From contig JAMKCF010000011.1 of the NCBI GenBank assembly GCA_023634235.1, positions 18,400,027 to 18,464,026 of the forward strand: 64,000 nucleotides of DNA. Reading direction: 5' to 3'. Positions 61,201-64,000 of this stretch are shown piece after piece. The translations under genes and the position numbers were made by a program. Under the pieces are notes generated by a model, which worked only from the letters and a program-made list of their open reading frames with translations, did not search any database and was not told where the DNA came from. Positions within the stretch are counted from its first letter, which is position 1; each line of letters starts with the position of its first letter. This stretch comes from Pisaster brevispinus (Eukaryota > Echinodermata > Asteroidea > Forcipulatida > Asteriidae).

Positions 61201-63051
61201 ATAATAAATCCAAGGAATATCATTCCCGGGGATTATCAATAGAATCTTCTCACTCCGCAATAAGTCCTCATAAAGGTCAACAAACATTTCTTCATTAATG
61301 GAACCAAGACGGCATTCCCAAACAAGGAACGGACCCCAGTTCTGATGGTAAAATCATCGGAGTGTGGGTTCGATTCCCGGTCAAGACAGTTGTATTTTTG
61401 AGCAAGGCACTTAACCATAATTGCCTCTCTTAACCCAGGTGTAAAAGTGGGAACCTGAGAGGGCAAGATACATGAAACAATCAAACACTTTATATACACT
61501 CAGCAACCGGCTATGGTGTGTCGTGGCCGAGTGGTCTACTGTAACGGACACAAATTATGACGGGTTGAAACATCGGAGTGAGGGTTCGATTCCCGGCCAT
61601 GACAGGTTTGTCCTTGTGCAAGGCACCTCACCATAGTTGCTTATCTTATCCCAGGTGTATAAATGGGAACCTGAGAGGGCTGAGACAATACTGTGTTGGA
61701 TTACTGTGTTGGATTAACCCCTTAGCGCTAATTTACTGGGGTTGCATGCTCCCCAGGGAGTTGAGAAAGTTTGAGGAATGGTCAAAAGTATGCCGACTGA
61801 ACAGGGAAAATGATGTTGTATAAGTACCTTGATCTAGCTAGTAGGATATGTGCGCTATAGAAGAACCAATTCTTATTATGTTGACCTCCAGAAGCTTATA
61901 GAGAGTTAACAGTTATTTGGTGACGTTATAGACACGCATCGTCACGTGAACAAGCGTTGGATCATAGGATGTCCATAGCAGCGCCCTTAGCAATTACAGC
62001 CGCAGCCGTAGCCGCTAATTCGGGCAAGCCCTCACCAGTGTGGAATATTGCTCCAAAATAGATGTATTCAGAGGTGATGACGTCACAGGTGAATTGGGTT
62101 AATGCCAGACCTGTTAAGTATTAATTTGTTGCTAACTGAGGAAGGACCCAACATTAATCTTCACCAGGTGACTTTGCTGTGATGCTGCGTAGTGGTGTCT
62201 CTTTCAAGAAGGCGATGTTTCTCAGCCTCATCAGCAATCTCATTGGCTTCGTTGGTCTGTACGCGGGCCTGCTTCTTGGTAGCGAGAACACGATCCAGAG
62301 GTGGATCTACGCCGCTACGGCCGGCATGTTCCTTTACATTGCTCTTGTCAGTTTGGTAAGTGCACAAATCACTTCATCTTGGACTGCGTGTCAATAGCCT
62401 CCCAACACCAGGCGTTAGTTGTGGTTCAACCGATACCCCGCATCTACTCAGTGAGCTACCGATAGACAGCGCGATTTTACAAACGCCAGTGGGTGTTAAC
62501 AGTACGGCAACCACAGCATTTGAGCCTGTGAAAACAAACTTTGTACAAAAGAAACCAACGTCGTGAATCAAGACTAGTACCAGCAACCTTCAACGTTCTG
62601 ATTGCACTAGAGATACCATACCATGCCCGATATGGGGCAGAGCGTATCCTCCCCCTCAAGTGTTCCCATTATTTCCTACACACTATTTTCCTCTAGTACA
62701 GAAGTATCCCCCCTTAAAATTCTCCAAAGAATTCCCGAGATTCAAAGCACATATCGAAGACACAAATGGGGGTACGCCATGCTCCATGTCGAGCACCAAA
62801 TGAGAGATACCAGTATTTAATATTAATATTTAATTATTTATTAATTATAAATATTACAATTTTTTTACTTTTTTTATTTTTTTACTTTTTTTTTTTTATA
62901 ATAGATACCTGAGATGAACCAACAAGCGGAAGAGTCGACCGGAAGTCCATGGATGGTGTTCATGCGCCACAACGTAGGGCTAGTGACTGGCTGGTTCATC
63001 ATGCTCTTTATTGGATTCTTTGAGCAGTACAAAGAAGGCGGCAATATCTAG
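52087..63051 (+). CDS. LIV-1-type ZIP zinc transporter (SLC39A4/A12-like), 11 exons, 582 aa
   Basis: The join is 52087-52203, 53263-53533, 55842-56026, 56762-56912, 58020-58189, 58349-58522, 59497-59622, 59980-60046, 60878-61030, 62168-62355, 62905-63051: 1749 nt, all phases consistent. Residues 1-20 look like a signal peptide. Up to about residue 241 is a Cys-bearing extracellular domain, ending in a PCD-like segment (CYSGSSLLRLFNLTTGIPRE, then CPSLIEQVTHSC). Residues 242 on carry eight TM helices. TM2 ends DALLHLLPE; the TM3-TM4 loop has a small His cluster (HGHVH); TM4 has H436-N437-x-x-D440 and TM5 H465-EVPHE, the binuclear metal site. Such proteins import Zn2+ (some Fe/Mn) into the cytosol at the plasma membrane. 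HEVPHE, with His first, argues against ZIP8/ZIP14. Human relatives are somewhat longer (about 650-690 aa), mainly in the N-terminus and His-rich loop. Confidence 0.92.
53263..53533 (+). CDS. ZIP exon 2 (helix-rich ectodomain)
   Basis: Follows TTTCAG; CFPESEKVKITRQRYQFADD and an acidic HDEDDEHPSMFIEEVY segment with NAS sequon near the end. Donor AGTG|GTAAAT, phase 1. Confidence 0.82.
53534..55841. other. ZIP intron 2
   Basis: Long intron. Contains G14 at 54086-54099 and a palindromic element at 54284-54319; no other gene supported (minus-strand frames at 54559-55386 lack features). Confidence 0.6.
54284..54319. repeat. palindromic element, copy 2
   Basis: Perfect 15-bp arms ACCATTGATCTCTAT / ATAGAGATCAATGGT around TATACT. 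The same arm sequence is at 47133-47196. Confidence 0.85.
55842..56026 (+). CDS. ZIP exon 3 (ectodomain linker)
   Basis: After CGAACAG it reads GFEHLLKDLDIGKEASAKTS, then a charged linker (QLRKRLEGDKQEEERAESTD), ending TVGK before GTAAGC. Sits between the two ectodomain halves. Confidence 0.8.
56085..56405 (+). repeat. TGTGAAAATTT-family repeat in ZIP intron 3
   Basis: Full-length relative of 3305-3690 with the same landmark order ('acaaacctgtgaaaattt', 'gagtcaggagaaaa', 'acagttttctcgaat', 'cagtaagctttac', 'aacaatcctgt'). Confidence 0.7.
56762..56912 (+). CDS. ZIP exon 4 (PCD-like segment)
   Basis: Starts TGT TAT TCG after TTAACAG. CYSGSSLLRLFNLTTGIPRE and ICPSLIEQVTHSCKPAE align with the ZIP4 pattern C.S..DLL...GL...V and 'PAL' dimer motif, here PSL. 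Longer open frames in the other two phases overlap it and are shadows. Donor GAAA|GTAAGT. Confidence 0.82.
57384..57597 (+). mobile_element. 214-bp MITE with 9-bp TSD (copy 2), ZIP intron 4
   Basis: Flanked by perfect CTCCCGAAC at 57375-57383 and 57598-57606. Ends TAGACTGG... and ...CGGGCTA. Holds a perfect 10-bp-stem hairpin GTCTTTATCC-GCAA-GGATAAAGAC. Reverse complement of 1912-2133. Confidence 0.87.
57662..57937 (-). mobile_element. tRNA-Leu-like SINE (copy 2), ZIP intron 4
   Basis: Head in reverse: GGCTGAGCGGTTAAGAGCAC, a long variable region, then GGGTTCAAGTCC; body 'cacaagtgtcacggcc' and 'aaggtgctgtggcgcaat' as in the 23.3-kb copy. Confidence 0.75.
58020..58189 (+). CDS. ZIP exon 5 (TM1-TM2)
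   Basis: Joins exon 4 as P-E-M-Y. YGWATLAVGTITVLSMLAMV is TM1; QLFVSLAVSSLSGDALLHLL plus PE is TM2 with the conserved D..H..PE. Donor GAG|GTAAAC. Confidence 0.88.
58349..58522 (+). CDS. ZIP exon 6 (TM3, His cluster)
   Basis: After TTTGCAG: ALGIHGIPKEEGKPNQ, TM3 ILVILTVVIAIYFFFVFERV, then KPYGHGHVHSRPRRE, the start of the cytosolic histidine loop. Donor GAG|GTAAGA. Confidence 0.88.
58735..59000. repeat. dispersed repeat with ATGACG, copy 2, ZIP intron 6
   Basis: Partner of 48320-48640: 'tcctgaactttgatgatgttcaatc', 'gcagacccatttgtttgttg', 'ctctatctattg'. Confidence 0.6.
59285..59400 (+). repeat. (TTTG)n tract in ZIP intron 6
   Basis: Interrupted runs of TTTG separated by 'gttggggtg' words. 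Long open frames on both strands here are repeat artefacts. Confidence 0.85.
59497..59622 (+). CDS. ZIP exon 7 (cytosolic loop)
   Basis: 42 codons, acidic/lysine-rich (DEIKLKDKSDEDKKEKG), after TTTACAG and before GTAAGT. It lies just after a (TTTG)n tract at about 59290-59400. Confidence 0.82.
59777..59870 (+). mobile_element. tRNA-derived SINE head (copy 2), ZIP intron 7
   Basis: GGGCTAGATAGCTCAGTTGG with TAGAGTG (A box) and GGTTCAAATCC (B box), then the same tail words as 2397-2490. Better preserved than copy 1. Confidence 0.7.
59980..60046 (+). CDS. ZIP exon 8 (end of loop), at a splice-site minisatellite
   Basis: QLSGDQIQTAEESEQTPKKT then IFG, ending TTCG|GTAAGA. Reading joins exon 9 as IFG-LNTLVVMVLVGD. 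The exon's last 14 bases and donor are the first unit of the tandem array that follows, so the exact donor used may vary. Confidence 0.78.
60047..60208 (+). repeat. minisatellite derived from exon 8 end plus 5' splice site
   Basis: About nine units of 17-18 bp, alternating GGTAAGAAGACCATATTC and GGTAGAAGACCGTATTC types, continue directly from exon 8. Units of the first type repeat a G|GTAAGA donor; units of the second keep GTAGAA. The 'open frame' through it translates as KKTIFGRRPYSV-like repeats. Confidence 0.88.
60503..60745. mobile_element. GACCC-rich MITE, best full copy, ZIP intron 8
   Basis: Terminal inverted repeats: ACTCTAAAAACATCCGGGTG at the left; at the right TGACCCGGAAGTGTTTAGAG followed by TG, which is its complement with few changes. 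The inside repeats GACCC/GGGTC words in both orientations. About 240 bp, no ORF. The borders suggest insertion at a TA, but this is not certain. Confidence 0.78.
60878..61030 (+). CDS. ZIP exon 9 (TM4-TM5, metal site)
   Basis: After TATACAG: LNTLVVMVLVGDIVHNITDG, then VSTAIAVFFHEVPHEI. Ends ATTG|GCAAGT, a GC donor; exon 10 restores the invariant HExPHExGDF. Confidence 0.9.
61310..61880 (+). mobile_element. two SINE copies in ZIP intron 9
   Basis: A head-less copy at about 61330-61460 (GTGTGGGTTCGATTCCCGGT B box, 'gtgggaacctgagagggc') is followed by a copy at 61515-61700 that has the head GTGTCGTGGCCGAGTGGTCT and B box GGGTTCGATTCCC. The tail to 61880 reads 'ctggggttgcatgctccccaggga' and 'gtgcgctatagaagaacc'. 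The body differs from the 23.3-kb SINE, so they share a tRNA head but have different tails. Confidence 0.65.
62168..62355 (+). CDS. ZIP exon 10 (TM5-TM7)
   Basis: After TCACCAG: GDFAVMLRSGVSFKKAMFLS, LISNLIGFVGLYAGLLLGSE, WIYAATAGMFLYIALVSL. Donor TTG|GTAAGT. Confidence 0.9.
62905..63051 (+). CDS. ZIP exon 11 (TM8, C-terminus)
   Basis: After a long T tract and AATAG: IPEMNQQAEESTGSPWMVFM, then HNVGLVTGWFIMLFIGFFEQ and YKEGGNI, stop TAG. The PEMN after TM7 and short luminal C-terminus are typical for LIV-1 ZIPs. Confidence 0.9.
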   Translation: MPEMNQQAEESTGSPWMVFMRHNVGLVTGWFIMLFIGFFEQYKEGGNI

Positions 63052-63999
63052 AGGATAGATTGGGGGATGGGGAACAATACTACGGAACTCTGGAAGTGAC
63101 ATCCGACATGTTGAAATATTGAGATAATATATTGCAGAATGATGACATCATAAACGTAAGATGACGACATCATGACATGATTTGTTTCGGGATGACGACA
63201 TCCCAGAGGAAGATATCATCTTCCCGATATATTTTATCTTATGTCGACATCATACAAGTATGAGATGTCGACTTCCAGAGATAAACAATTTCAGGATGAC
63301 AACATCCTGAAAATGTCGAAAACCCAAGATAAATTAGTTGACAAAGACAGCATCCTACTTTTAGGATGTCGTCAGCCTATAAGATGAAATATTATCTAGA
63401 AGGTGAATGTTTTACTTTCAAGGTGTCGTAACCCCTAGATATACGGGATGTTGTCATCTTACATTTTATGGTGCATTCTCCTGCAGTAAATTATCTCAGG
63501 AACTCAACAAGCACGGACACTTCCAGAGCACAGTACAACAGCCTGGCGAGCGCGGAATGCTATGAGGCAGAGGGAATTCCTAGGTTATTATACGCAGTCA
63601 TTGCAAAGAAGAGGCTCAAGCTGTAATTAATCTACATCTTCATGTATTGTACGTTTTAAAATTGACAAGCTAAGTCTTCTGAAAATCAGAAATGGTTTGC
63701 CTGCTTTACGACCTAGTGCCATTTTCTTTTCTTTTTGTTTTTTCCAGCCAACAGTATTTACCCACTAAATGATTTTGTGTGACTTTTTTACCTTGACAAA
63801 AAAAGACAACAGGTCGGAGTTCTGTTGCCTTATTTATCATTTTTGTTCGGTGTTTATAAGTTTGTAGAAAGTGATCGACAATTATGTTAAAAACAAATAT
63901 ATATCCTAGGCCTATTCATTAGAAACAACAACAAAACCGCAATTTTTAAATAATCATACTAATTTATAACTGACAACAATAATCTCTACATCCGAGTGT
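63052..63999. other. 3' flank / likely 3' UTR of the ZIP gene
   Basis: No further ORF. The palindrome array (63139-63465) lies here. I found no AATAAA; the true polyadenylation site may be beyond the window or use a variant signal. Confidence 0.45.
63139..63465. repeat. array of small GATG..CATC palindromes
   Basis: Successive short palindromes: GGGATG-ACGA-CATCCC (63189-63204), GGAAGAT-ATC-ATCTTCC (63208-63224), ATGTCGACAT (63241-63250), TCAGGATG-ACAA-CATCCTGA (63291-63310), plus several imperfect ones. The common core is GATG(N)4CATC or GATGTCGACATC. Confidence 0.82.
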
Positions 64000-64000
64000 C

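Noticed and set aside
63139..63465. CRISPR-like array
   Set aside because: Repeats are short, unequal palindromes without constant repeat/spacer lengths, in an animal genome.

Overview
This window is animal (metazoan) nuclear DNA. The genes are split by spliceosomal introns with clean GT..AG borders, intergenic space is long and AT-rich, and short non-autonomous transposons and tRNA-derived SINEs are dense. The proteins, and several repeat families that I recall from echinoderm (especially sea-star) genomes, suggest an echinoderm, probably an asteroid. That placement is recollection plus inference, not a search result. I see no prokaryotic, organellar or viral replicon.

Three multi-exon genes could be assembled with consistent splice phases. 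(1) On the minus strand at 941-4827, five exons encode a 405-residue DAO-family FAD-dependent oxidoreductase. It has an N-terminal GxGxxG motif and ends in -ANL, a possible peroxisomal signal. (2) On the plus strand at 40873-45103, three exons encode a 396-residue class A GPCR of the galanin/allatostatin-A/kisspeptin-receptor type. Its TM6 carries Leu where proline is nearly invariant. (3) On the plus strand at 52087-63051, eleven exons encode a 582-residue LIV-1-type ZIP zinc transporter closest to SLC39A4/SLC39A12. It has an extracellular domain with paired cysteines, HNxxD in TM4 and HEVPHE in TM5. One of its introns is GC-AG, and one exon ends in a minisatellite that copies the 5' splice site.

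The rest is mostly gene-poor. 12.7-16.35 kb is a dead L1/Tx1-like LINE: its endonuclease Asp is changed, its RT active-site box is deleted and it carries frameshifts. 24.7-25.8 kb holds a degenerate coiled-coil ORF between direct repeats, possibly a retroelement gag remnant. 10.5-10.7 kb has a plausible core promoter and first exon of an unidentified gene. 16.4-40.8 kb and 45.1-52.1 kb contain MITEs, hairpins, minisatellites and many poly(G)/poly(C) runs, but no gene I can support.

The most informative observations are these. A MITE family is present twice with perfect, different 9-bp target-site duplications, once nested in another MITE. A second MITE family is flanked by TTAA, with two unlike MITEs abutting at one TTAA. 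A recurrent GACCC-rich MITE occurs about ten times, including in introns of all three genes. An array of small palindromes lies just downstream of the ZIP stop codon. The three protein-coding genes show no evidence of acting in one pathway.
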